A DNA stretch of 64,000 nt from CAVURS01 sp963834425. GTDB taxonomy: Bacteria > Actinomycetota > Actinomycetes > Actinomycetales > CAVURS01. Below, piece by piece: positions 1-10,786 of this stretch. The first letter of the stretch is position 1. Every line of letters begins with the position of its first letter. The notes under the pieces were generated by a model. That model saw only the letters and a list, made by a program, of their open reading frames with translations, was not told where the DNA came from and searched no databases. The translations under genes were made by a program, and so were the position numbers. The stretch is taken from NCBI GenBank assembly GCA_963834425.1, contig CAWIBR010000004.1, forward strand, positions 1 to 64,000, written 5' to 3'.

Positions 1-2
1 GG

Positions 3-83
3 TGGCAGGTGAAGGATTCGAACCTTCGAAGCTTTCGCGACGGATTTACAGTCCGCTCCCATTGGCCGCTCGGGCAACCTGCC
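3..83 (-). tRNA. tRNA-Tyr (anticodon GTA)
   Basis: Read on the minus strand, an acceptor stem GGCAGGT pairs with ACCTGCC, with discriminator A followed by CC at the window edge. The anticodon loop reads CTGTAAA, giving anticodon GTA for tyrosine. The variable arm is long, as in bacterial class II tRNA-Tyr, and the T arm carries GGTTCGAATCC. The final A of CCA would lie just outside the window. Confidence 0.95.
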
Positions 84-240
84 GTGCTGCCGACGGTCGC
101 CCGCTAGGCAGCCCGGGAAGGATACAAGGGCCCGGCGCTCCCGACCAAAGCCGTTGACGCCGCCGGTACGCTCGGAAGAGCTCGACGGTGGCACAACTGC
201 CCCTCAGCACCCAGTCCGCACGGCACGCAAAGGGAAACAC

Positions 241-1855
241 ATGGCAACCGACGCCACCACCGGCGTGGGCTCCGCGCCCACGGGTCCGACCGGCCCCACC
301 GGGCCCGCGAACGACAAGCTCGACGCCGCCGTCCTGAAGATCGCCGGCGTGGTCGTCCTGGCCGCGATCATGTCGATCCTCGACACCACGGTGGTCGGGG
401 TCGCGCAGAACGCCTTCCAGACCGCGTGGCACACCACGCCGGCGGTGACCGCGTGGACGATGACCGGCTACACGCTGGCGCTGGCGACGGTCATCCCGAT
501 CACCGGCTGGGCGGCCGACCGGTTCGGCACCAAGCGGCTCTTCATCATGTCGATCGTGCTCTTCGTCTGCGGCTCCGTGCTCTGCGCGACGGCCTGGGGC
601 ATCGGGCCGCTGATCGCGTTCCGCGTCGTCCAGGGTCTGGGCGGCGGGATGCTGATGCCCCTCGGCATGACGATCATGACCCGCGCGGCCGGGCCCGAGC
701 GGGTCGGCCGGGTGATGGCCGTCCTCGGCGTACCCATGCTGCTCGGCCCGATCGCCGGACCGATCCTCGGCGGCTGGCTGATCGGCATCGCGAGCTGGCA
801 CTGGATCTTCCTGATCAACGTGCCGATCGGCATCGTCGCCCTGATCTACGCCTTCATCGTGCTGCCGAAGGACTCCCCGCAGCCGTCCGAGTCGTTCGAC
901 ACCCTCGGCTTCGTCCTGCTCTCCCCCGGCCTGGCGATCTTCCTGTACGGCGTGTCCTCGATCCCGGGCGCCGGCACCGTGATGTCGGCCAAGGTCCTGG
1001 TCTCGTGTGTGGTCGGCCTGGCCCTCATCGCGGCCTTCGTGCACCACGCCCTGACCCGGGCCGAGCACCCGCTGATCGACCTGCATCTCTTCCGCAACCG
1101 CGAGCTGAGCATCGCGGTGATCACCATGGCCTGCTTCGCGATCGCGTTCTTCGGGGCGATGCTGCTCTTCCCGCAGTACTTCATCGGCGTGCGCGGCGAG
1201 ACGCCGCTGATGGCCGGCGTCCTGGGCGCCCCGATGGGCCTCGGCGCGATGCTGACGATGCCGATCGCGGGCTCGCTGACCGACAAGTTCGGTCCGGGCA
1301 AGTTCGTGCTCACCGGGCTGGTGCTGATCGTCATCGGCATGTTCCCGCTCACCATGCTCACGACCGACACGTCGTTCTGGGTCACGTCGGGCGCGTTCTT
1401 CGTGATGGGCCTGGGCATGGGCATGACGATGATGCCCACCATGACCGCGGCCCTGCGCACCCTGAGGGACGCCCAGATCGCCCGCGGCTCGACCCTGATG
1501 AACATCACCCAGCAGATCAGCGCCTCGATCGGCACGGCGGTGATGTCGGTGCTGCTGACGACCTTCCTCAAGCAGGAGACGCTGGCACCGCTCGCGGTCT
1601 ACGCCAACAGCGGAGGGACCCAGGCGCGGGCTAGCACTCGCAGCGCTGTCCAACAAGACCGGAGTGCCGGTGAAGGCGTTGCTGGACAAGGGGCTCGACG
1701 CGGCCGCGACGGCGTTCAGCCACACCATCCTGATCGCGCTGATCCTCGTCGCCTGCACGCTGATCCCGGCGTTCTTCCTGCCGCGGAGCCGGGCCCGGGC
1801 GCGCGACCAGGTCGCGGCCGAGGAGGCGTTCGAGGTCGGCGGGGCCGTCCTCTAG
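241..1855 (+). CDS. MFS drug exporter, DHA2 (EmrB/QacA) family, one frameshift
   Basis: Predicted 14-helix proton-coupled exporter of the inner membrane. The first helix holds the DHA2 signature LDTTVVGVA, followed by loop motif A (ADRFGTKR) and antiporter motif C (GPIAGPILGGWL). I chose ATG at 241, preceded by AAAGGGAAA, because the open frame back to 154 adds a non-conserved leader. The reading frame changes near 1625-1631, where GCGCGGGCTA appears to hold one extra base. The last loop, last helix and C-terminal tail continue in the next frame to a stop at 1855. The substrate cannot be told from sequence. The one-base nature of the break suggests a sequencing error or a very recent mutation. 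Confidence 0.85.
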
Positions 1856-1924
1856 CCCGAGCGGCCGGCCCGGGTGCCAGGATGGCCGGAAGCACTCGTC
1901 GTACCGTCTTCAGAAGGAGCTGTC

Positions 1925-2419
1925 GTGGCTGGGGACTCGTCGTTCGATGTCGTGAGCAAGGTCGACCACCAGGAGGTCGACAACGCGCTCAACCAGGCCG
2001 CCAAGGAGATCTCGCAGCGCTACGACTTCAAGGGCGTCGGCGCCAGCGTCGAGTGGAGCGGCGACACCACCATCGTGATGAAGGCCAACAGCGAGGAGCG
2101 GGTCAAGGCCGTCCTCGACGTGCTCGAGACCAAGCTGGTCAAGCGCGGCGTCTCGCTGAAGTCCCTCGACAAGGGTGAGCCGGCGGCGTCCGGCAAGGAG
2201 TACCGGCTGGAGGCCAACCTCAAGGAGGGCCTCTCGCAGGAGAACGCCAAGAAGGTCGCCAAGCTGATCCGCGACGAGGGCCCGAAGAACGTCAAGGCCA
2301 ACATCCAGGGCGACGAGCTGCGGGTCGTCGGCAAGAGCCGCGACGACCTGCAGGCCGTGCAGGCGTTGCTGCGCGGGGCCGACCTGGACGTCGCGCTGCA
2401 GTTCACCAACTACCGCTGA
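1925..2419 (+). CDS. yajQ: YajQ-family nucleotide-binding protein (UPF0234)
   Basis: Intact 164-residue protein, the usual length for the family. It opens with the conserved stretch SSFDVVSKVDHQEVDNA, has the RYDFKG motif near residue 35, and ends ALQFTNYR, the standard family C-terminus. Family members have two ferredoxin-like folds; some bind cyclic di-GMP or RNA, but the role in actinobacteria is not settled. GTG at 1925 is chosen because AGAAGGAGC lies 6-8 bases upstream; the open frame from 1874 would add residues outside the family. It follows the exporter by about 70 bases and may be transcribed separately. Confidence 0.95.
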   Translation: MAGDSSFDVVSKVDHQEVDNALNQAAKEISQRYDFKGVGASVEWSGDTTIVMKANSEERVKAVLDVLETKLVKRGVSLKSLDKGEPAASGKEYRLEANLKEGLSQENAKKVAKLIRDEGPKNVKANIQGDELRVVGKSRDDLQAVQALLRGADLDVALQFTNYR

Positions 2420-2421
2420 GC

Positions 2422-3627
2422 TCAACGCCGCGGCCAGTGCCACAGCGGGGTGTCGAGCGGCCCGTCCTGGTCGCCAACGACGGTGCGGCCGTAGTCGTCC
2501 TTGCTGAGCTCGATCGGCCCGAGGTCGACGCCGGCGTCGGCGGCCGCCCGGCCCAGCAGCTCAACGAGCGGCCTGTGAGTGCGTGACCACCAACGTCTGC
2601 GAACGCGCTGCGGCAGCCACGAGGAGTCGCGCCAGGGCCGGCAGCAGGTCCGGGTGCAGGCTGGTCTCCGGTTCGTTGAGCACCATCAGCTCCGCCGGCC
2701 GCGGACTGAGCAGGGCCGCGACCCAGATCAGGAAGCGCAGCGTGCCTTCGGACAGCTCCGCGGCTCGGAGCGGCCGCAGCATCCCGGGCTGGTGCAAGGT
2801 GACCTCGAACCGGCCGTCGCTCACCACCTCGATCTCGACCCGGCTGCCGGGGAACGCATCGGCCACAGCTGCGTCCATCCCGGCGCGCGTCGCCGATCTC
2901 GCGGATGGTCTGCAACGCCGCGGCCAGGTCGGCGCCCTCATCGTCGAGAACCGTTGTCCGCGTGCCGATCTGGGCGCCTCGAGCCGGCGCCTCGGCATCG
3001 GTGCGCACCCGGTCGTAGAACCGCCAGGCCCGCATCCGCTCGCGGACTGCGAGCAGCTCGGGCGCGCGGCTCGGGTCCGCGATCTCACTCACCATGCTGT
3101 CGTACGCCGCGAGGCTCCGGCTGAGCTCCAGCCACGCATCGTCGCCGCCCCGGGTGCGGACCAGCGGGCCGTGCCGCTCGGCCAGCAGGGATCCCGGTCG
3201 CAGCACTGGCCCGGACCAGATCGCCTCGACCTTGAACTCCGGATCCTGGTCGAACAATGATCGCTGGGCGCGCGGACTCGGTTGCGGCAGACCGAGATCC
3301 GCGGCGTAGCCGAAGGCATCGTCACTCGCGAAACCCACGCGCAGCGAGACCGGACCGGTGCGCACGGTCCCCTGCACGGGCTCCTCGCCGGCCCGGACCG
3401 CCCGGCCGATCCGCTCGGGCCCGGCCCACAGCGTCGAGGGGAAGCCGCCCTGCCGGGCCAGTCCGCGCGATCGCGCCACCGCGGGCGCAGTCGGCCAGCA
3501 GCCGCAGCGACCGATAGAGGCTGGACTTGCCACTGCCGTTGGGTCCGGTGACCACCGAGAGCCGGCGCAACGGCAGCACCACATCGCGCAACGAGCGGTA
3601 GCCCTCCACCGCGACCGTCGTCAGCAC
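2422..3627 (-). pseudogene. SMC/RecF-like AAA ATPase, three frame breaks
   Basis: Reconstructed protein of roughly 400 residues. The N-terminus has VEGYRSLRD followed by a Walker A, GPNGSGKSS. The C-terminal half carries the ABC-type signature region LSEGTLRFL, Walker B LMVLNEPETSLHP and the switch region LVVTHS, as in stand-alone RecF/OLD-like ATPases of unknown role. The frame changes near 3480, near 2890 and near 2575; each needs one base removed, after which the last 50 residues (RPLVELL to WHWPRR) read in frame to TGA at 2422. GTG at 3627 is the likely start, though more upstream codons are open. No partner nuclease lies beside it. It converges on yajQ with only a 2-base gap. Confidence 0.7.
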
Positions 3628-3783
3628 CCGGCCACCGTAACCAGCACGAGTTCCGGACGACGTCATCGCCCGGACATCCGTCGTACTCCTTGACATCACC
3701 TCCGGCGGGTCGACTACGTTCCGTTCATCTCAGCCCTCCACCCGGGGATGTAGGGCGAGCCTTTCAAGCAGGGGAGGTTCGCT

Positions 3784-5985
3784 GTGCGTTTGTCGCGTCT
3801 GCTCATCGGCACCGTGGTCGCCGCCGTCATCGGCGCCGGAGCCACCCTCGGCGCCGCGTTGCCCGCCAACGCCGTGACGGCCGACGGGACCCTGGCCCTG
3901 ACCACGGCCAACCCCGTCGTGGGCGGGTCGGTGACGTTTCATTTCAGCACCGACGCCGGTCAGGTCACCGACAAGAACTGGGTCGCGCTCTACGACGACC
4001 CGACCGACGGGCCGGTGAACCAGACCTTCGTCGGCGGCTCCACGTCGTTCCAGTACGTCACGACGGCCTCCGGCGACGTCACCTTCGACACGACGGGGAT
4101 GACGCCCGGCACGAAGGTGGCCTACTTCCTCTATGACGACGGGTACCAGTGGCTTGCGACCCCCGTCGCGTTCACCCTGCTGCCGACCGGTGCTCCGACC
4201 ACCGACGGGACCCTGGCGTTGACCAACACTGCACCGGCCGTCGGCGACCAGCTGACGCTGACCTACTCGACCCAGGCCGGCGAGGTCGATCCGACGAACT
4301 GGGTTGCGATCTATAACGATCCGACCGAGGGCCCGATCAAGCAGACCTTCGTGGGTGGCTCGACGTCGTACCAGTACGTCACGACCGCGTCTGGACAGGT
4401 CACCTTCGACTCGAGTGGGCTGACGCCCGGCGCGAAGGTCGCCTACTTCCTGGCCAAGGACGGCTACACCTGGCTGGCCGACCCGGTGTCGTTCTTCATC
4501 GCTCCAGGCAGCGGCGGGCCGACCGACGACGGCACGCTGACCCTGACCTCGACCGACCTCACCGTCGGCGCGCCCCTGACCTTCCACTACACGACGGACA
4601 CCCCGGACGCGCCGGCCAACCTCAACTGGGTCGGCCTCTACGACAACCCGGCCGACGGTCCGACCGACCAGACCTACCACGCGGGTTCGACCGTCTGGTC
4701 CTACGTGAGCGGCACCTCGGGGGACGTGACCCTCGACAGCTCGGCGATGAGCGTCGGCACGCACACGGCGTACTTCCTTTACGACGACGGTTACACGTGG
4801 CTGGCCAAACCGGTGACCTTCACGCTGGCCGCTGCGCCGCCGCCCATCCTGGCCCACTTCGCCTCCGACGACTTCTCCGGCGGCTACGTGCACACCAAGG
4901 CCGCGGTCCGGCAGCCGCTAGCCGGGTCTGTGGGAGGACCCACCGGCCACGTCGACGACCTACCGCAAGACGAGCGGAGCCAGCTGGCTACACGTGTCCG
5001 CGGCCGGTCTCGTCACCGGCACCGCACCGGCCACGGCGCCGAAACATCCCGCGCTGATCACCGTGTCAGGCGACCGACAACGCCGGGCGGACGGCCTCGG
5101 TGACGGTCGAGTTCACGGTCTATGCGACGGCGACCCGCGGCAGATCAAGACCGCGTCCTGGAATCTCTGGGACGCCGGCAGCCACGTCGACGGCGCTCAG
5201 GAGAAGGAGCTCCGCGCAATCCTGACCGACGGTCTCGACGTGGTCGGGGTGCAGGAGTCCGGTGGCACGGCAGCCCAGGCCCTGGCCACCGCCTTGGGCT
5301 GGCACGCCTACCAGAGCTCCGGCGACCTCGGGCTGGTCAGCCGATACCCGATCAGCGCCGTCCAAGCGCCGACCGCGGCTCGGCCGGCCGTGGGTGCGAC
5401 GATCACCGTCGGCACCAAGACGGTGCGGGTGTGGACGGCCCACCTGGACGAGGCCGACTACGGGCCGTACGCCGTGTGCCTGACCGGCCGCACCGCGGCG
5501 GCCGAGGTCGCGGCCGAGAAGCAGACGACGCGCTACGCCCAGGCCAAGGCACTGGCGACGGCGATGGCACCCGATCTGAAGAAGTCGGCCACCGTGCCGG
5601 TGCTACTGCTCGGCGACCTGGCCTCGCCGTCGCAGCTTGACTGGACCAAAGCCACTGCGGCGCAACACTGCTCGGTCGGTCCGCTGGCCTGGCCGGTGAC
5701 CGTCGCGCTCGCGCAGGCCGGGCTGAGCGACTCCTACCGCGTGGCCAACCCACGACCGCTGGCCAGCCCCGGCAACACCTGGTCGCCGGTCCTCAAGGTT
5801 CACCCCGGCGGCACGACCCGGAGCCGCAAGACCGGATCGACTACGTCGACTTCGCGGGCTCGCACCTGGGCGTCGTCGAGTCCCACGCGCTGGTCACGGG
5901 CTTCCCCCAGCCCGAGCCGGACGTCAGCTCGAACGGCTGGACGTCCGACCACGCCGCTGCCGTGACCACCTTCTCGTTTCACTGA
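3784..5985 (+). pseudogene. secreted protein with three SKICH-like repeats and an endonuclease/exonuclease/phosphatase domain, several frame breaks
   Basis: Starts at GTG 3784 behind AGGGGAGG. A Sec signal peptide (about residues 1-30, ending ANA) leads to three tandem repeats of about 105 residues, each with NWV(A/G)(L/I)Y(D/N), a central QYVTTASG-type strand and (D/K)DGY(Q/T)WLA. The pattern resembles SKICH/immunoglobulin-like beta sandwiches. After a linker comes an EEP-fold domain: SWNLWD, GVQES, SRYPIS, VWTAHLD, LLGDLAS, DRIDYVDF and WTSDHAA. The usual GDxN motif reads GDLA, so the catalytic Asn appears replaced. Frame changes lie near 4900-4930, 5068, 5140 and 5817. The TGA at 5985 is 15 bases before the phospholipase gene. 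The substrate (nucleic acid or phosphoester) is unknown. Confidence 0.65.
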
Positions 5986-6000
5986 AAGGCGTTGACTGCC

Positions 6001-8068
6001 ATGGCAACTCACGAGACTGAAGGATCTCGAAGGAACTCAAGGACCGTCCCGCCGCCAGTTCATCGGCGGTTCGGCCGCCGCGATCGGCGGCATTGCGGCG
6101 GCGACCATGCTCTCGGGTGACGGCGCATCGGCGGCGACCGGAGCCTCCGCCGCCGCGAAGCGCACCGGCACGATCAAGGACGTCAAGCACGTCGTGATCC
6201 TGATGCAGGAGAACCGATCCTTCGACCACTACTACGGCGCGTTGCGCGGCGTCCACGGGTTCGCCGACCAGCAGGTGCTCAGCTATCCGGACGGGTCGAA
6301 CGTCTTCCAGCAACCGGACCGCACCCGCTCGGGCGCGCCGTACCTGCTGCCCTGGCACATGGACACCCGTCAGTACGACGCCCAGGATGCGGGCGACCTG
6401 GACCACAGCTGGTCGGGCACCCACAGCGCCTGGAACACCGGCGCCTGGAACCGCTGGATCGCCACCAAGGGCGAGCAGACGATGGGCTACTTCAACCGCG
6501 ACGACATCCCGTTCCAGTACGCCCTCGCCGACGCGTTCACGCTGTGCGACGGCTACCACTGCTCGATCCAGGGGCCGACGACGCCCAACCGGCTGTTTCA
6601 CTGGACCGGCACCAACAACCCGGCCGGTGACGCGGGCGGCCCGGCGATCGACAACCCGGCCGACTACAACCCGGTCTACAGCTGGAAGACCTATCCCGAG
6701 CGCCTGCAGGCGGCCGGCGTCACCTGGCAGGTCTTTGCCAACGACGAGGTGGGCGACGGCGACGACGGCTGGGTCGGCGACTACGGGGACAACCCGCTCT
6801 GGCTGTTCCAGGCCTACCACGACTCCCTCAACTCGACCGATCCCGCGAAGCAGGACCTCGCCCGGCGAGCCAGCCTGCGCAAGCAGTGGCTTCCGGACAG
6901 TGGCCTTGGCCAGGACGTCAACCACGTCCTGAAGGAGTTCACCGCCGCGTGCGCGGCCGGGACCCTGCCGACGGTGTCGTGGGTCGTCGCCCCTTACGGC
7001 TACTGCGAGCACCCGGCCGCGCGGCCAGTCGACGGGGCCAACTACACCTCGACCGTGCTGAAAGCGTTGTGGGGCAACAAGTCCCTGTGGGAGTCGACCG
7101 CCGTCTTCATCAACTTCGACGAGAACGACGGATACTTCGACCACGTCCTCCCGCCGACCCCGCCGGCCGGGACGGCGGACGAATACGTTGACGGCCTGCC
7201 GATCGGCCTGGGGCCCCGGGTGCCGATGACCGTCATCTCGCCGTGGAGTCGCGGCGGCTGGGTCAACTCCCAGACCTTCGACCACACCTCGGTGTTGCGG
7301 TTCCTCGAGGTGCTGACCGGCGTCAACGAGCCGAACATCTCCGACTGGCGACGCTCGGTCTGTGGTGACCTGACGAGCTGCTTCGACTTCAAGAGCTTCG
7401 ACCCGAGCATCCCTACGCTGCCGGATACGGCCCATCTGGTAGCGATCGCCAACGGCCAGGAGAGCCTGCCGGTGCCCTCGGCGCCGACCGGCAGCCAGAA
7501 CGCGCCGATCGTCGAGACCGGCACTCGCAAGCAGCGGACGATCCCTTACCGGCCGAACGGTTCGGTGTCGATCAACCGCACGACCGGCCGGGTCACTGCG
7601 ACCTTGGCCAACGGCGGCCAGGCGGCGATGTCGTTCGGGGCGTACCCGGCGAACGTCTCGCCCTTCGCCGCCACACCCGTACTGGTCGCCCCCAAGGGCA
7701 AGGGCACCTTCGCCTACGACAGTGCCGCCACCGACGGCGTCTACGACATCGCGATCGTCGGCCCGAACGGCTTCCTGCGCCGGTTCGCCGGGGCCGTCGT
7801 ACCGGTCGGGCAGTCCGATGTCGGCATCCCCGCGGTGACAGCGTCCGCCTCCGCGACGGGTCTGACCATCAGGCTGTCCAATGCAGGCGCCACAGAGGTC
7901 CGCTTCTCGTTGCAGCGCAACGACTTCGCCGGCACGGCCAGGACGGTCTACGTCAAGAAGGGCAAGAGCGTCACGATCGCCTGGCCGCTCCAGAACGGCT
8001 GGTACGACGTGTCGATCACGGCCAACACCGGCACCGGCTTCGCCTATCGCTACGCCGGCCACGTCTAG
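6001..8068 (+). CDS. phospholipase C, phosphoesterase family, Tat-exported, one early frameshift
   Basis: Likely secreted phosphocholine-preferring phospholipase C, which splits phospholipids into diacylglycerol and phosphorylated head group. A twin-arginine signal, SRRQFIGG plus a hydrophobic Ala/Gly/Ile stretch, spans 6047-6106. The mature enzyme has QENRSFDHYYG at the active site, later FDENDGYFDH and the metal-site region TFDHTSVLRFLE. Two C-terminal beta domains follow, as in non-haemolytic PLC. ATG 6001 has GAAAGG upstream but is one frame away from the Tat signal, so a single-base break is inferred between 6010 and 6040. Length (about 690 residues) fits the family. It probably shares a transcript with the preceding secreted phosphatase-like gene. 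Confidence 0.88.
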
Positions 8069-8102
8069 CACGCTCAGCGACATACCGGCGAGTTGCGGGT
8101 TA

Positions 8103-8144
8103 TTGATGCAACTGTGCGTCGAATCTGACGCAGAGTTGCATCAA
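8103..8144. terminator. stem-loop between convergent phospholipase and htpX genes
   Basis: Two 18-base arms (8103-8120 and 8127-8144) pair with one mismatch around a 6-base loop, and one further A-T pair extends the stem. The stem is unusually A/T-rich for this genome (TTGATGCAAC at its base). It lies in the only spacer between two convergent genes and has no T-run, so it could act as a two-way terminator as often seen in actinobacteria. Confidence 0.7.
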
Positions 8145-8243
8145 TGAGCTGTCCACTCCGGCCAGGTGACCCGCGCCCAGGACTCGGCCCCGCGGCGTAC
8201 CGGCGCGTTGCTCCTCGGCCGTCCTTGTTCTGAAGAGCAGCCC

Positions 8244-9113
8244 TCAGCGCTGGTAGCCGGCCATCGACTCCAGCCGGTAGATCCGGTCGGCCATCGGCGG
8301 GTGGGTCGAGAACAGCTTCGAGGCGCCGCCGGCCGAGAACGGGTTGGCGATCATCAGGTGGCTGGTGTTGACCAGGTCACGGGTCGGCTGCAGCGGACGG
8401 GCTGCGACGCCGGAGTCGAGCTTGCGCAGCGCCGACGCCAGGGCCAGTGGGTCGTTGGTCAGCTTGGCGCCGTCCTCGTCCGCGTCGTACTCGCGGGTGC
8501 GGCTGATCGCCAGCTGGATCATGGTCGCGGCGATCGGCGCCAGCAGCGTCATGGCCAGCAGGGCGATCGGGTTCGGCCGGTCGTCGTCGTTGCCACCGCC
8601 GCCGAAGAAGCTCGCGAACATGGCGATCTGGGCGATCGAGGTGATCACGCCGGCGATCGCGGCGGCGACCGAGGAGGTCAGGATGTCGCGGTTGTAGACG
8701 TGCATCAGCTCGTGCCCCAGGACGCCGCGCAGCTCACGCTCGTCGAGCAGCTGCAGGATGCCCTCGGTGCAACAGACCGCCGCGTGCGACGGGTTGCGAC
8801 CCGTGGCGAACGCGTTGGGCGCGTCGGTCGGCGAGACGTAGAGCCGCGGCATCGGCTGGTGCGCCGTCGTCGAGAGCTCGCGGACGATCCGGTACATCGC
8901 CGGCTGCTCGGCCTCGCTGACCGGCCGGGCCCGCATCGCGCGGATGGCGATCTTGTCGGAGTTCCAGTAGCCGTAGGCCGTGGTCGCCAGGCCGACCAGC
9001 GCAAAGAGCCAGATGTACTGCCCGCCCCGGAAGAGCGAGCCGATGCCGAGGAGGAGCACCCAGATCGAGGCAAAGAGCAGGGTGGTCTTCAGACCGTTGA
9101 AATGGCGGTGCAT
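8244..9113 (-). CDS. htpX: HtpX-type M48 zinc metalloprotease
   Basis: Intact 289-residue membrane protease for quality control of membrane proteins. Two N-terminal helices (residues 10-50), then a cytoplasmic catalytic domain with HELMH (zinc ligands and catalytic Glu), a second pair of hydrophobic segments, and the downstream Glu ligand in REYDADEDGA. The C-terminus FSTHPPMADRI is typical. I chose ATG at 9113 (MHRHFNG) because AGGAGAT sits just upstream and homologues start there; the frame is open to 9233. It stands alone, converging on the phospholipase gene, with the nuo2 operon end upstream. Confidence 0.95.
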   Translation of the reverse strand: MHRHFNGLKTTLLFASIWVLLLGIGSLFRGGQYIWLFALVGLATTAYGYWNSDKIAIRAMRARPVSEAEQPAMYRIVRELSTTAHQPMPRLYVSPTDAPNAFATGRNPSHAAVCCTEGILQLLDERELRGVLGHELMHVYNRDILTSSVAAAIAGVITSIAQIAMFASFFGGGGNDDDRPNPIALLAMTLLAPIAATMIQLAISRTREYDADEDGAKLTNDPLALASALRKLDSGVAARPLQPTRDLVNTSHLMIANPFSAGGASKLFSTHPPMADRIYRLESMAGYQR

Positions 9114-9255
9114 GGTGTTCAGGATCTCCTGCGCAGGGACTGGTTCGAGAGGGTCGTCACGGATGGTGCTCGGTCGATGAGGTAACGCCCTGGTAAAGGC
9201 CGAACGTTCCCGCCCAACCCGGTTTCGATCCACCTCCCAGCAAACTCACAGCGAC

Positions 9256-10786
9256 TCATAGGCCGGTGGTCAGCCCGGCCAGCAGCTGGGGCGCCACCGA
9301 GAGCAGCACGGCCGCCCCGGCGGTGAGCGCGATCGCGGCCACCTCGGGTCGCGACGCCCGGCTCCGCGCCCGAGCAGCCGGCCCGGCCGAAGCCGACCCG
9401 GGAGCGCCGCGGCGGAGAGCGCCGCCGCGGGCTCCCCGGAGAGCACGATGACCGCCCACCGCAGGTAGACCGCGATCCCCAGCGCGACGTTGGCGACCGC
9501 GATGGCCGCGACCAGCCAGACCTGGTCGGCGACAACCGGCCGCAGGGCCAGCACCTTCGCGACCAGCCCGAAGATCCCCGGCGGCAGGCCGGCCAGCGCC
9601 ACCAGGGCGAGGAGCAGCACCCCGCCGAGCACCGGACGACGACGGGCCAGCCCGGCGTACGCCGTCAGCTGGTGCTGCTCGCCCCCCGGGGCCTCCCGGG
9701 AGACGACGGCGACGACGGCGAACGCGAGCAGCGACGCCACGATGTACGCCGCGAGGTAGGCGATCGCCGCGCCCGCGGTCGGGCCGGGCCGGGCCGAACC
9801 GGCGAGCGGCAACAGCACCCAGCCGGCCTGGGCAACGGTGCTCCACGCGAGCAGCCGGACCGCACCGGACTGGCGCAGCGCGACCAGGTTGCCGACGGTC
9901 ATCGTGATCGCGGCCAGCGCGCCGATGACCCGCGGCCACCAGGCGCCCATCACGTCGGCCCCGGCGATCAGCACGATCACGAGCGCCGCCAGTCCGGCCG
10001 CCTTGGACACCGCGGCCAGGAAGGCGGCGATCGGCAGCGGCGCACCGGCGTAGGTGTCCGGCGTCCAGAGCTGGAACGGCACGACCGACAGCTTGAACGC
10101 GATGCCGGCCACGGCGAACATCAGCCCGAGCCCGGCCAGCGCCCGCGTGTCTCCCGGCCATCGGGGCCAGCGGGCCGGCGCCCAGGCCGCCGAGGTGCAG
10201 CGTGCCGCGAAGCGGCGTAGAGCATCGCGATGCCCAGCACCAGCAACGCGACCGAGACGACCGAGGTCATCAGCAGCTTGACCGCCGCCTCGGCGCCGCG
10301 TCCGTCCCGGCGCAGCCCGACCAGCCCGACGACGGGCAGCGACGCGGTCTCCAGAGCGACGAGCAGCGTCGCCAGATCACGGGATCCGGCGACCGCGACG
10401 GCTCCGGCCGTCGCGCTCAGCAGCAGCAGGTGATGCTCCGCGCGCGGCGGCCCGACCCGTTGCCCGATCGACAGCAGCAGGCAGACGCCGGCGGCCAGCA
10501 GGATCACCAGCTGCAGCCCGGAGGTGACCGGCTCGACGACGTAGGAGCAGCCACCCGACCGGCCGGTCGCGCAGAAGGTGACCCGGGCCTGACCAGCCAG
10601 CGGGATCAGCGCGACGACGCCGGCCACCAGACCCGCCCCGGCCACCAGGTCCAGGATCAGCGCTCCCCGGCGGGCGAGCAGGCCCCGCGGCAGGACGGCG
10701 TCGAGCACGAGCACGAGCACGGCCGCGATCGCCGGTCCGAGCACCGGCGCGATGAGGGCCCAGTCGACCGACTGGATGTGGTTCAT
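9256..10786 (-). pseudogene. nuoN2: NuoN2, complex I-like membrane subunit, three frame breaks
   Basis: Antiporter-like proton-channel subunit homologous to NuoN. It starts MNHIQSVDWALIAPVLGP at ATG 10786, overlapping the nuoM2 stop by ATGA. Conserved features include ETASLPVVGL, KLLMTSVVSVALL, FKLSVVPFQLWTPD with the channel Lys, and LAGLPPGIFG near the end. The frame changes near 10205, 10158 and 9395, the first two by one extra base, and the reading resumes at once in conserved sequence. The stop is at 9256. It is the last gene of the second nuo operon. Confidence 0.85.

Noticed and set aside
46..1758. Long minus-strand open frame opposite the MFS gene
   Set aside because: Its product is Arg/His/Asp-rich low-complexity sequence typical of the antisense frame of a GC-rich gene; the plus strand encodes a clear transporter.
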